Below are positions 24,465-36,608 of a stretch of 64,000 nt of DNA, in pieces. The position numbers and the translations under genes are program-made. Each line of letters starts with the position of its first letter. The first letter of the stretch is position 1. Source of the stretch: Thozetella sp. PMI_491 (taxonomy: Eukaryota; Ascomycota; Sordariomycetes; Chaetosphaeriales; Chaetosphaeriaceae); contig MU270125.1 in assembly GCA_021432635.1 (NCBI GenBank), positions 1 to 64,000 of the forward strand, read 5' to 3'. The notes below the pieces were generated by a model. The model searched no databases. It was not told the DNA's origin and saw only the letters and a program-made list of their open reading frames with translations.

Positions 24465-27400
24465 CTATTTCTCATCAGATGAGGCGCCATTCGCCGTGGT
24501 AGCCGGTAGGGCTTCTACGGCTTTGTTCGCCTTCTCCAGTAGCAGCTCGCCCGCCTTTCCGTTTGCGATCGCCTCCACGACCGAATTCTCGATCTCGAGC
24601 CCTGCGATAAACATCGAACTAACGCCCTCGAGCCCAGCAACGAATACGCAGAGCATGCTGGCGATGATAAAATGGCTGATGGTGGTGCCAATCTCCAGCC
24701 AAGAGCCTTCGTCCTTAACCACCCAGAAGAAGTAGAGCGTCAGGATGTCGCTGATAGCCACGACAACCATGAACAGGGCCGACGGTGGGACGCCCAGGCG
24801 GGCGTTGAGAATACCGAGGTTCGCCGAGATCAATCCAAAAGGTATCATGAGCTTGACGACGAGCAGAGCGCCCTGGGATAACGGGTCGAAGACGGGCATC
24901 AGTCGGTTAACACTTTCGAGGCTGAAGGCTGTCACCGAAGCAATGTTGCCAGTGCTGAAGAAGGCTGACTGGAGCAGGACGAAGAAGAACAGAGCAACGC
25001 GGGCATCACGGAGCGTCAGTGACCGAAAAGGGGTAGGTAGTTTGTTCTGGGCCTCCGCCTTGGCGACATTCCCATTCGCTGCCTTCGGGTCGCTCTTTTG
25101 CTCCTGAGCAAGCACGTAGACGGCATGCTCCAGCCGGACCCAGGCAGTCAAGAGCGCCGAGAATGCCAGGAAAAAGAGGCCCTCGTACGAGATGGTAAGG
25201 ATCACGAAACTAGGCGCGCATGTGAGGTATAGGACGAGAATCCTGTGCAAGTAGTGGTTGCTTGGCTGAAGCCGGTACGCCAACGGCATGAGGAAAGGCA
25301 CCACTAAGCGTGCGTTAGCGTTCGACCCGCCACACAATAGAGAGAGAATTGCTTACCGAGGACAATCCAGCCCGTAATTTGGTTGCCAATTGGCAATCCT
25401 TGCTTGGCTTGCAGTGACAAGGCGCTAGATCGGGTGACGGCCATAGCCAAAAGGATAAGGCCAATCTGGATACCAACAAGCATCCTTGTGATGTGGTTCT
25501 CCCTCTTTGGCACTGACTTTGATGGCCACGTGAAGTCTGCTAGGACGAAATCCTCGAAGATCAGATACAGTATGCCGATGACCACCATCAGCACGCCACC
25601 AATCAAGCTGTTGCGGTTAGAACATGCTCGCTCATCGCCCATGTACACATTCAAGACATCTTACATGAGGGGGACATTCTCCGTCTTCATAGCGGAGACC
25701 AGCGTGAAGGTGCTCATAGAGAGACAAGCCAGGAACCACATGATGCAGAGGGCCGTGTGCTTCTGCACCAGAGTAAAGCCGTAAGCCAGAGGCCAGAAAG
25801 CCCCCAGGATGAACAGTCCCGTCAGAATCTCACGGTAGACGTAACCCAATGCCTTGAGTCTGTCAGCATGGTCCAAGAGGGCAAGGAGAAAAGGGTTCGT
25901 ACCAAGGACTCGATGATGAGAACATAGAGCACTGAGTTGAAGACAAGAGATGTCACCGAGCTGCTCGAATTGACATGTCCGAAGAGAACCTTTCGCCCCT
26001 CTGCCAAACTCTCGCGGCGAGCATAGACCTCCTCCCAGAAGAATGCGGGGAAGAAGGCATACACATAGTAACTCGGAGGCGATTTGGAGATAATAAATGA
26101 AGCATAGAGAAGCACCAGGACCGACGAGAACACGATCGTGCCGGCCACTGTCCTGGAGGGCTGTTTCTGGCCATTGAGCACGTGCAGATCAAGCACAGTG
26201 GTAAGCGCGTAGGCGATCCAGCCAAGATATCCGATGGTGATCAGCGCTCGCAAGAAGAGCCAGTCATACGTTTGCAAATACCGGAGACCTTCTAGTCCGG
26301 TCTTCATCAGAGCGGCGGATTCCTCGATAGCCTCCTCGTAGCTACCGGCTTCGATGAGCTTTCGGATATCGGCGACGCGTTGGGCTGGCGGGGTGCCGGA
26401 ATCGCTTAGTGGCTGGAACGGCCGGTACCGCAGCTCGGTTGCTTGCTTCTTCTCCTCTTTGATTCGGTATTGCTCCAGGATGCCCTGGGCGTTGACGAGC
26501 GACGCCTCTGCCTTCTCCTTGACATCTGCAGAGAGGTATGATAGAGGAAGTTCGCCAACGGAATTGGCCGGAAACTCTACCCCGACGAGGAATGACATGA
26601 GAGCGGCGACATCAGCCTGCGCAACATCGTGCCTCCTTACGTCTTGGAGATACCAGTCGGCCGAGTATTCGTCGTGGCCGGGAGCAACCTCGTCTCGGTA
26701 GAGCTGGGGCTTGGCTACCCCTGAACCCCAAGCGATCAGGGGAGTGCGAGTATTGTTGGGATGCCCGTCGCCATGGCTGCCCCAATCGCTCATTCCGTGG
26801 TCAGCCGTGAAGACAAAAGCAGTCCGGTCGTCGCCGTAGAAATTGTCTATCAACTCCGTGATCTCCTTGACGCCCTGGTCGACTACCTTAATATTATGCA
26901 GGTACTCCTTAGAGTACGGCCGGTACGAGTGGCCAGTCGTATCCAGGCCCAGGAGATGCAGGAAAAAGACAATCTTGTCCTCCTTCAAGGCCTTAGCAAG
27001 GGTCTGGTTCTTCTTGGCCTCCGCGAAGAAGTCCTTGACGTGGTCGAACACCCAATAGTCAAGGACCAGAGCATCCTGAGAGAAGTCCTCAAGCTCCGCA
27101 TCATACATGTACCCATCGACGCGACCAGGAACAGCGCCCTGCTCGAACATGGGCAGGATATCAGGGCTGCCCCAGCTCCACGTGTGCCTGCTGCGGTTGA
27201 AGACGCTGTCGAAGTTTACCGGGTTAAGCTTCCACCCAGTTGTGACGGCAGAAACGTCTTCATAGAGACCCGCGATGAGTGCGACATGGCCGGGGCGTGA
27301 CTCAGTGGGCACACGTGTATGGGAAACGCCAAAGGTACCGTGCTCGAGAATGCGGGACCGGAGGAAAGGGGCTAAAGATCGGGGGACGAGATCCTCGTCG

Positions 27401-27696
27401 GTCTTGGGATACGGTTCGGGGTGCCACTGAAGCGCTTTGTCGGCGCGCAGGCCATCACCTAGGCGGGCATGTCAGTCTTTCGCGAGGTGCACCAGAGAGG
27501 GTTTCGAGGAAATCTTCCACTCACCCACGAAGAGGACCAATCGATCGGCAGGGGCTTTCGTTTCCCTCTGGATCGGGAAGACCGTCATGCCCGACACGAT
27601 CGGGCTGACGAAGTAGATGTCGAAGATGGAGAATATGTACACAGAATGAAAGATGATGGCGATGGCCAGGAACTTGGCTCGCGTAGATCCCGCCAT
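24465..27696 (-). CDS. mcd4: GPI ethanolamine phosphate transferase 1 (Mcd4/PIG-N)
   Basis: This ER membrane enzyme adds ethanolamine phosphate to the first mannose of the GPI-anchor precursor. Five exons (27696-27525, 27458-25903, 25852-25665, 25607-25357, 25303-24465) give 1001 aa. A signal-anchor helix (LAIAIIFHSVYIFSIFDIYF) starts near residue 8. The lumenal alkaline-phosphatase-fold domain follows, with metal-binding VGDGLRAD (from residue 57), the nucleophile-bearing PTESRPGHVALIAG (Thr about 109) and the HGMSDWGSHGDGHPNNTRTP block typical of Mcd4 rather than Gpi7 or Gpi13. The C-terminal half is many hydrophobic helices. The second intron (25853-25902) has an alternative acceptor, but the chosen one keeps frame (ESL then ALGYVYRE). 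The gene is divergent from cdc27, sharing a 569-bp intergenic region. Confidence 0.93.
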
Positions 27697-28265
27697 GGCT
27701 GCGGGAACTTGGCAAGAATGCGCTGGTTCGGCGGTAGGGGCAGCCTCCCAGCTATGTCCACACAAGCGAGGATTGCGAGAGTAAAAGCTTCAATAACACG
27801 GGTGAGCTGGCCGAGGCATATAGACGGTGCGCACGATGCTCTAACGAGTGACTAGTAAAAAAAAAAGAAGATGAAATCAACGGCGGATAAGGCGGGGAGA
27901 ATGGGTGGTAAGAGCAGGAAAGACGGTGATATTAACTTTGCCCAGGCCAGGCCAATCTATCGCGATGCCATATGCACGTTGTCTTATTTTCGAGGTAGCC
28001 ACTTTTTTCGTCGCCCTGCAGGGAACAGGGATTGGAGGTTCTCATACGCGGGAAGGGTCGAGCCTCGCGGCTACAGCCACTAAAACCGTTTGGGAAAACA
28101 GCCCCTCCGTGACCTCGCGCCTCTCCGACGCGTTAAGTGGAACGCGACCTCCTGATTGCAGATTTCCTTTCAGTCTACCCAACAAGGTGTCGGACATCTT
28201 TCATCTCAAGCTCCAAAGCTAAGAACAAGGTGCAAGAGGTTGGTTCACGGGAGTAGGGCAGCAAG
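27697..28265. promoter_or_regulatory. bidirectional promoter between mcd4 and cdc27
   Basis: 569 bp separate the start codons of mcd4 (minus) and cdc27 (plus). Both promoters must lie here. An MluI cell-cycle box lies on the cdc27 side. An A10 run (27,857-27,866) lies near the mcd4 side and could exclude nucleosomes. Confidence 0.7.
28128..28133. promoter_or_regulatory. MCB (MluI cell-cycle box) ACGCGT
   Basis: A perfect ACGCGT ends 132 bp before the cdc27 ATG. In yeasts this box binds MBF and drives G1/S expression of DNA replication genes, including DNA polymerase subunits. One copy can occur by chance, but its position upstream of a replication gene makes it a good candidate. Confidence 0.5.
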
Positions 28266-29832
28266 ATGGACGACTACCAGAGCTATCTCGCCGAAAATAT
28301 CCTCACCGAGGACAAAGTGGTTCGCGTCTTCCATTACCCCACCCTCGATGTGCTATGCTGTGAACTCATACCCTTCAGATCACATACCGCCTGCTTAGTC
28401 GCGAGCTCAAGGTTCATGTAAACACAGCCAAACAGTATGTCTTCCTTGCGTGCCGTCTGTGCATGGGATTCACTTAAACCCTCCCAGGATGCTCTTCGAC
28501 TTCCACAAGTCACAGAACGAGAAGAAGCCGGGCAGTGTATATGCCACCTACCTAGTCTACGGCAGCAACAAAAGTTCCAGTCAAGCTCGACCTCGAGTCG
28601 GTGAGGATGGCGATGTTGAAATGACCAGCTCGTGCCCAGATGCAGACTCGATCGCAGAGACAGTCCCGACCTACACCATGTCTCTGGTACAGGAAGACAA
28701 TCTGAAGGGTGAGTTGCCCGGATCCATCTTTTAGCTTCCAGAAACGTCATGTTTAACCTTATATTAGATACATTGGCCGATTATGAAGAAGTCGCGTCCA
28801 TCCACGTCTACAGCGTCGGGCCACACCCTGCAAAGGTTCGTACACGCCGTATTTTTGCTCCCCTGCCACAGCTCTCGCTAACCCGGAGCAGGATCTAGTA
28901 TTGCTCTCTGAGGTAGCTCGTCAAGTCCTCGTTCTTCAGGCCACAGATGATTCTCCTGCTACCCGCAAGCTCTACGGCGCGATTCCCAACGCTCACGTGC
29001 GCCGCCGAGAGCGTAAAGGATTTAGCGGCAAAGCCGTACCAGTGCCTGTGAAGCAGGAGCCGAAACTAGTTGAAAAGCATGCCGCTAAACCCGCGGCAGC
29101 TGCAGAGGCGGTCAAGGAAGAGGCCAAATCGGCTGCACCTACAAAGGAAGTTGCCTCATCCTCAGCCCCCGTGCCTACAAAGAAGCCCATTCCCACACTC
29201 AAGAAGGCAAACTCGGGCATCATGCAGGCATTCTCCAAAGCCGCAGCAAAGCCGAGCAAGCCCAAGGCCCCGAAGCCGGTTGACACGCCCATGTCGGACG
29301 ATGGCGAGGACGACGAGGAGATGCCCAGGCCACAGGTCCGACAGGGAGCTTCGGAACGCAAGAGCAGGAAAGAGCGCGAAGACGAGCTCCGACGCATGAT
29401 GGACGACGACGACGATGACGAAGATGAAGAAGACCCAGAGGAAAAGGAAGAGGAGGATCCAATGGAGGAGCCAGTAGAAGAACCCCCTGCGACCGAGCCG
29501 GCGAAAGAAGAGCCAAAAGAGATTGTTGCTTCATCAGGCGATGGCAGAAGACGCGGGAAGAGGCGGGTCATGAAAAAGAAGCAGGTCATGGATGATCAAG
29601 GCTATCTAGGTACGTGTCTGATCCCGCCGATCGATGCCATTGTCCTCGGGCTAACACAACGACAGTCACCGTTCAAGAGGCTGGATGGGAATCCTTTTCT
29701 GAAGATGAGACGCCTCCCGCGTCAGCGCCAAAGCCGGCTTCTGCACCTGCCCAAGTTCAGGCCGAGAAGGCGAAGAAGAGTGCTCCCAAGAAAGGCCAGG
29801 GGAGCATCATGTCGTTCTTCGCAAAGAAGTGA
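28266..29832 (+). CDS. cdc27: DNA polymerase delta subunit 3 (Cdc27/POLD3)
   Basis: This is the accessory subunit that links the DNA polymerase delta catalytic core to PCNA. Six exons (28266-28319, 28379-28434, 28488-28708, 28768-28835, 28892-29609, 29666-29832) give 427 aa. The N-terminal part (YLAENILTEDKV, ITYRLLSRELKVHVNTAKQM, FHKSQNEKKPGSVYATYLV) is the conserved winged-helix region that contacts the B subunit. The middle is Lys/Ala/Pro-rich and includes a long Asp/Glu stretch (about residues 290-335). The C-terminus is a canonical PCNA-interacting box, QGSIMSFF (Q417 to F424), three residues before the end. The first intron uses a weak donor (GTTCGC). Two other in-phase donors exist nearby, so the exon-1 boundary is the least certain part. 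The gene is divergent from mcd4. Confidence 0.92.
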
Positions 29833-30130
29833 TGGTCACGGCAGAGAAGCTATGGGCCTCATTGGGAGGAATCCCGGAGGTATTGCAGAGTACTGTCATG
29901 TTCAGGTTCAGCGTCCACATTTGATATGCAGAACTATTTCTAGAGTGGGGCAAAGTGGGACATGTTGAATGTATCTCTGATGTTTGCATTGTGAGGCCCC
30001 CTACATTCTACATTAGTCTTAACAGAGCCCAAAATGAATACCCGCCAGCGGCGGCAAGGCATAGCAGCATATTGCTCCTCGACGAGTGTATGCCCCTAAC
30101 CTTCCGTTCAAGCTTTAATTATCTGGAGGG

Positions 30131-30607
30131 CTACCAAACATCAGCCCAAACCCAGTGGATAGACCTTTCTAGCCCACTATTTCTTCTACTATGACCTGAA
30201 CTTCTCGTATCGTCGATTTCCCCTCTATCTCCCAATAATCGGCGCTTTGCCAAGGAAAGACTTAGGAACAACACGCCAATAAGGCAAGCCGGGCTGACAA
30301 ATAAAAACCCGAACACCCAAAAATCCCAGAGCGTACCCTTAAAAATCGCAAGCACCAGACCTAAGCTGGCGATAAGGCATGTGAAGCCTAGTAACTCAGC
30401 TGCTAGCTGTAAATCCCTATATAGGATTCCTGGCTCTGTGTCGGCAATAACGCATACAGATTCGGGTAGATAGATATTTTGAAGCTGGCGGCCTTTGTGT
30501 ACGATTTGATCTCGTCGTTGAACAACTTGCTTGTCGATAATAACGACAGAAACAGTGAGAAAGACCCTTATAATAACTCCAGGTAGGAACTTTATAAGAG
30601 ATTTCAT
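30131..30607 (-). CDS. possible small three-helix membrane protein, unknown
   Basis: An uninterrupted frame gives 158 aa from the ATG at 30607 (199 codons if the upstream ATG at 30730 is used). It lies in an AT-rich stretch where long open frames are not expected. The product has three strongly hydrophobic segments (about residues 4-24, 68-91 and 94-121), a basic patch after the first (KQVVQRRDQIVHKGRQ) and a charged Arg/Ser tail. I recognise no family. It could be a real lineage-specific gene, a fragment of a larger membrane protein, or chance. Its last codons converge toward cdc27, about 300 bp away, and the intervening 29,833-30,130 holds only 3' untranslated sequence. Confidence 0.35.
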   Translation of the reverse strand: MKSLIKFLPGVIIRVFLTVSVVIIDKQVVQRRDQIVHKGRQLQNIYLPESVCVIADTEPGILYRDLQLAAELLGFTCLIASLGLVLAIFKGTLWDFWVFGFLFVSPACLIGVLFLSLSLAKRRLLGDRGEIDDTRSSGHSRRNSGLERSIHWVWADVW

Positions 30608-33600
30608 GGCTGTTCCGTCTATTCGATGATGTTGGTTATGTTTTAGTAGGATTAGAGGTAGTAAAAAATACGAGTTTCCTGGGGAATCGAGGTGGATGAA
30701 AGTAGACGTGGTTTTAATATCTACCTCCACTGGGTATCGGAGAACCTAAAAGGTCGATACGCTTTATCTTCCTGGTTCAAGCAATCCAGAGTGCTTCAAT
30801 TAAGATTTGACCCCGGAGTGGTGCGGGCTTCGGTATTACAGTTTGTGTCATGGCCGCTGGCCCTAACCACGGATCAGACCACTTACAACAAGCGGCTGGC
30901 CCCGGCTGCCCACAGCTGGCCGGCCATCTCCACAGCTGCGTACAACAAACACCAAGATCCTGATCGTGGAACAGCAGGAGATATGGCGCAAGGAGGCCCC
31001 AGCTCCCTGGATATACCCTGATCAGAGCTCCCAAGGAGCTTCGGTGCTCTCTCTTCCCTGATCCTCACCTTAGAGTCTTTATCAGTCCATCAAGAGCCTC
31101 GTTCACCAGCCCCTGGCTGCCCCATCTGCGTTCGCCGTGACATGTTGCGTGCCGTCGGCAATCTTGTTGCCAGTATAGCAGGTATGGGTCATTGGAGAGC
31201 ACGTGAGACCACCCATGTAAAATATCCTGGATACCCCAGCTAGATAGCAGCGGAAGCTGCGACCTACGAGACAGCAGACAATCAATCACAGGAAAACTCT
31301 GATACTTGTCGTCTGTAGCGTACCTTCCTATCGACAGACAGAATCACAAGCCCGACTTAGATAGGCAGGCATTATGGTGAAAGCACATAGAAGCTGCTGG
31401 GCGTGATGAGGCATTGATTTGTGTCACGACGAATGCTCCTTACCTTGCTCAATGGAGAAAATACCATTGCCACTTCCACGACAACTTGATTGTTTTGAAG
31501 AACATTAAAATCACGCGTATCTCCAATCCCAAATTTTTATTCTCTCCTTGTTGATGATTGCTTTTGGCACGGAGCGGGCTCTGACGGTGAATGCAGCGCC
31601 TTACTTTATGAAAGGTGTCCTACTTCTACTTCATCCCAAACTTGAGTGGCTGGTATTACACTACCTCCAGTCCTCGTGGCCTATCGTCTGTCTTTGTTTC
31701 TGGGATTCCTCTGGGGGCTGACTGATCCCTGTCCTTGTGCTGGGGAATAAGTTCATTCCACTGTCTCAAAGACCCTGATTCACAGATCATCTGCATTGAC
31801 TAATACTGATCTGACTCCAAATCGACAAACCCTCGACATCGCCTACTCCCTTCTCTCTCCACGTTCAACGAGCATAAACGTCTCCGGTTTCTTTCGTATC
31901 AGTCGACCCTTCGTGCCTCGGACACTTTGGATGACACGGTCGCAAGAGCTAGCTTGGCACTCTTTGCACTATATAATCTTGCCACCTCCAGCCTCGGCTG
32001 CCACAAGCTCTCAAGCGAAGTCGGGATCGGACACCACTTTCAGCGACCATCAATGGCGACGTGACGAACAGGCCATGACGCGTCGAGAAACAGACAATCC
32101 CAACAGGTGCCGGCGCTCCAAATCAGCTTTCGGCATGGCCGTCATACCTCCAGGCCAGATGGTCTGCTACACGGTGGGGGGCTCCCTGGGGGTTTGCGCG
32201 AAGGAGACTCTGGCTGGGGGATGAGCATCGGATGGTACCATGATCTGATTGGCTTTTGAAGGAAAGGATGGGGATCCTGATCTTGGTGGGCATAAATACA
32301 CGCTGATATACCACCAAAACCGGTCCCAGACAGGCCCACAGAACGTTACAAGACTCTGATCAGTGTATAGGTAGCTTAGGTGGTGGCCTACGGAGGCAGT
32401 AGAGGATCATGGTCATCGCGAACAGTTAAGGAAACCACTCTCAACGCCAGCCAGCCGACTGATCAAAGACAAAGATCACAATAAACCCCCTTGCGCTCTT
32501 TACCTGTTCGTTCTGATCAGTGCAAGCTCGTGCCCCATCAGCATCATCAGCATCCACAGGAGCCAATACCAGACCTACGCGGCTCTGGCGCGGCGCTGCA
32601 TCTTGCAGCAGCACGATGCAGCGACGCCAGCACTCTCTGAACGGCGCCAGCCAGCCCGGTGCTGCAGCTGCCCGCGGCAGTGAACCACCTGTGGTTAGTG
32701 GTAGTTCGGCAGCCTTCATGAATTGGGCAGCGCCACTTCACTATCTTCCTGATCAAGTCGCTGCAGGACCTTACGACGCATGGAGCTTCCTGCCCACCAA
32801 GCAGCGATGGCAATGAAGAGAAGAAGTAAAGCCAGTCTTGCGTGAAGCAAACGCAGCCACGCCTTACCCAAAACATTTAAGCGATAGGAACAACGACTCC
32901 AGAATGAACTACTAGCCTTAGTCCTCAGCGACTCGGGAAAACTGCGATGGATTTGTTAGGGCCGTATCAGCAACCAAACTTCAAGATCAAATTAGATAAT
33001 AACCATATAAATACCTGTTTACGCACTGCCGCTAAGCACAGGGTACTTGGAATCACTGAGCATAGTTTCCTCTAACGAGATATTGTTGAGGAGGCAAGTA
33101 CCGAAGATTCTTTGGCGAGCTTGGCAGGAATCCACGCACTGTCTACTCCCCCACTCTAGAAATATCTCCATACATCAGCTGGCGACGCTGAAACTGGACT
33201 CTACAGTACCTACAGAGATAGCTAATGAAACTAATCTGGCGGCGCGCGAGGGCCTTAGTTGTGAAACCATACTAGGCAGGTTCGAAGGCGGAATGGGTTT
33301 GTTGGCGCAGTAGCTTTCAACGGATCTCGAGATGGATTTGTCCGCCATACCTAACAAGGAGGAGCTGAGCTGTTAGAACTCAAAGCTTACCTCGTTGGGG
33401 GAATCCAGGCACTATCCGTATTGGGAGGGAGCTGGTGTGTTTTTTCGAGCGACCAAAGCCGCACCTGTGAGGAGGGCCTGCCGTTGTTTCGTTTCAATCT
33501 CCGATTCCACCAGCGCACAATGCCGGGCAATGAGGGGGCGTCAGCACATGATCGCCGTTAAAGCTGCTGCTAAGCTCAATGCCGTGGTTGCTTCTCGTGT

Positions 33601-34435
33601 TGGATTGTCCGGCTATTAGACAGAACCTCAAGATCGAGGTCCCTTCCGCCCCCCTGCTCCCGACTCCCGATGCAAACCCTCTTCGCGAGGGAGCCGGCAG
33701 ATGGAGATTGTGTGTTCCAGAGTGCAGGCGCGCGGGCCAGCACGCGGAGGCAATCCGACGCGATCGCAGGTTCGACTGAAGTTTGGAAACAGTTGAGAAG
33801 CTCTGGAAAAGGCATGGCCATGGCGCCGGCCGAGTCCGTCGCAGTTGGGCGTCATGGTTCAGGGCCGCGCTTGGGCGGGCGCCTCGGGGCTCGAGTCAGG
33901 GAGCTCCCAAAAGGCTGGCCGAGGCGGCACTGGTAGCCGCGACGCCCCACGCCGTGAAACCCAGTAGCGCCCGTGGCTTGGCTGTGCCTTGAGACGCCGC
34001 GGTCTAGTGGGGATTGGCCGCCCGCAGGGATATGCTTCCCCAGACCGTCTCCACCAATCGTAAAGCTGGCGAGGCGCCACGGCTGTTGTTTGGCAGGTGG
34101 GGGATTCGAAGGAAACCGCACCCGGCGGAGGTGAACCCCCCTCGTCGGATTTGTCCTCATCTTCGCCCCAGGGCCCCAATTGCTCTCGCCTGTCCTTTTT
34201 CTTCGCGGTCAGTCCTCTCCAACGACACCTTGCTTCTTCCCACTTACTCTACTCTCTTCCCTCCTCAGAGCATGTTGCCCGCATAGACTCTGATCATCCA
34301 ACCCGGGGCTCCCCTCTGGATCGGGGCATACGTCGCGTGTCCTTCACCTTCGACTTCCGCTTCTCCTGCTTCTCCTGCCCCTCCTGTCTCTCCTGCCCCT
34401 CCTGCTCCTCCCGTTCCTCCATCCAACCAAGCACG
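30608..34435. other. AT-richer gene-poor stretch, then GH125 promoter
   Basis: No complete gene is recognised. Base composition is clearly more AT-rich than in neighbouring genes up to about 33.4 kb, with many TA steps, consistent with old decayed repeats, but no element ends or coding domains are visible. Two protein-like minus-strand pieces (31,103-31,263 and 31,444-31,536) are discussed as a finding. GC rises again from 33.4 kb into the pyrimidine-rich promoter and leader of the GH125 gene. Confidence 0.5.
34361..34405 (+). repeat. five 9-bp CT-rich tandem units
   Basis: Five consecutive units of the form YYCTCCTGY (TTCTCCTGC, TTCTCCTGC, CCCTCCTGT, CTCTCCTGC, CCCTCCTGC) lie 31 bp before the GH125 start codon, probably in its leader. 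The frame through them is open and in phase with the gene. Confidence 0.75.
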
Positions 34436-36223
34436 ATGGGTCGCCTTGCGCCTCTCCTCCCTCTGGTGACTTTCGCCGGCCAATTCGTTAGTGTCGCTGC
34501 CGACTACGCAGACGAGTACGCCCAACAGCCGATAAACGGCAACTTCGTTCCCGAGGCCTGCCCGGACTATACACTATACGCAGCATATCCGCAGTAAGTA
34601 CCTCCGCCGAGCTGCCAGCCAGACTATGCGTTCCATAATGGACCAAGACTAATTAGTCTCAGCCATCCGCTTAGCGACGGCCCTCTTTCCCTCCCCTTCC
34701 AGCGGCCCAACCCGCGATGCAGGACATTCCACAGCGAGGCGATTGAGAAGGTGATACAAGAGGTAACGAGCCGGATGAAAGACCCGGACCTCGCCCGGCT
34801 GTTCGAGAACGCCTTCCCCTCGACAACGGACACGACGGTCAAGTTCCACACAAACGGTACAAGCGAGAAGGAGCAAGCGGAACGGGCAGCCAACCCAAGG
34901 ATCAAGCAGGGGGCATGGGAAGGCCCACACTCCTTCATCATCACGGGAGACATCATCGCCGAGTGGCTGCGAGACAGCACGAACCAGCTGTCACCGTACC
35001 AGCCACTGGCAAAGAAGGACAAGGCGATATACAACCTCGTCCTCGGCGCCATAAATACGCAGAGCGAGTATGTCATCGAGTCGCCGTACTGCAATGCTTT
35101 CCAGCCCCCACCAATTGCTGGCCTCAAGGTCAGCATGAACGGCCAGGACGATGTAGTTCACCCCGCATACGAGCCGTCTTTTGTGTTCGAATGCAAGTAC
35201 GAGCTCGACTCGCTAGGGCACTTCCTTGCCTTGGCCAACGACTTCAACGATCATACGGGAAGCACCGAGTTCATGAACGACCGTTGGTACGAAGCTCTTG
35301 ACACAGTCTTGCGGGTTCTAGAGGAGCAAAGCCAAAGTACATTCAACCCAGAAACGGGTATGTATAAGCGAAATGAGTATACCTTCCAACGGAGGACGAA
35401 TACTGGCACCGAAACTCTGAATCTGAACGGCGTCGGCAATCCTTTGAACAACGGTACGGGCCTGGTACGCTCTGCATTCCGGCCGAGCGACGATGCGACG
35501 ATCCTCGGCTTCTTCATACCCGCCAATGCTATGATGGCTGTGGAGCTCAAGCGGCTGTCATCTGTGCTCAGGTCGACGGGGAAGCATCGAGACTCGGTGC
35601 TTGCCCAAACAATCGATCGTTGGAGCACTCGTATTGCTAATGGAATTTGGGAGCATGGCGTAGTCAGCCACCGAAAATACGGCGACGTTTTCGCGTACGA
35701 AGTTGACGGTTACGGCAGCGCGATCATCATGGACGACGCCAATTACCCCAGCCTGTTGGCACTGCCTCTGATGGGATTCGTCGCGCGCGACGACAAGACT
35801 TATGTCAACACCCGCAAGATGCTGCTAGAGAAAACGGGAAACCCTTATTTCCTCGAAGGGGTCGAGTTCAAGGGCATCGGTGGCCCGCATATCGGCCTGC
35901 GTAACGCGTGGCCCATGAGCCTGCTGATCCAGGCCCAGACGTCCGACGACGATGCAGAAATTTTGGAGTGTCTCGGCATGGTGCTCCAGTCCAGCAAGTT
36001 GGGCCTCGTGCATGAGAGCGTGGACGTCAACATGGCCGCGTCATATACGAGTACGTCTTGACCCTCGTTAACAGGAGAACCAGAATATGTCTCAAGATTG
36101 CTAACATGGCGAGCAGGGAGTTGGTTTGCATGGGCAAACGGCGTCTTTGCCGAGACAATTTTGGACCTGGCTAAGCGAAAGCCGCATCTAATTTTCAAGG
36201 ATAACAGGCCGTACGAGGTATAA
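34436..36223 (+). CDS. secreted GH125 family alpha-mannosidase (Mug157-like)
   Basis: GH125 enzymes are exo-alpha-1,6-mannosidases; fungal members are secreted or in the secretory path. Three exons (34436-34593, 34663-36050, 36117-36223) give 550 aa. Residues 1-22 are a signal peptide (LAPLLPLVTFAGQFVSVAA). The catalytic domain fills most of the rest: FITGDIIAEWLRDSTNQLSPY (W154 to D157), SFVFECKYELDSLGHFLALAN, the DDANYPSLLALPLMGF block near residue 410 and NAWPMSLLIQAQTS. The last exon supplies WFAWANGVFAETILDL. Several N-glycosylation sequons are present. The start is chosen for the signal peptide and the GCACGATGG context, although the frame stays open upstream. It is convergent with the LsdA-like gene, with 385 bp between stops. 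Confidence 0.9.
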
Positions 36224-36608
36224 TTTTAGTCCGATTCGTAGGCGTGCTATAGATCAGGGCATCATCTGGTATTGACCTACTTTCTTCTTTGGAATACTAT
36301 TCTAGACCAAAAGGAGATGGCTCGGTATATTCGTTTCTAGGTCAAGGCGCGGTTGGGTCGAGCGCAGCGAAAAGGCGTTGGTGTCTTCGGATGGAGAATG
36401 CATTCAGACCAATACATGGAGCTTGTAGTGCCCCTTGCTTCACCCTAGGCCGGAAGTCTACAGGAATAAGACGGCCTAAGAGATAAAATAGCGACTCTAT
36501 ACGAGCAAAGCTACCTTGGAGGTTCACAGCATATAGTATTGGGCTATAGAAGCAGATATTTTATGGGTTGCACACTCCCTCCCTCAAGCCGCAGCTGCCG
36601 GCGCGAAG

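Noticed and set aside
29833-33400. Retroelement or DNA transposon relics in the AT-rich stretch
   Set aside because: AT-richness hints at decayed repeats, but I found no terminal repeats, target duplications or element domains.
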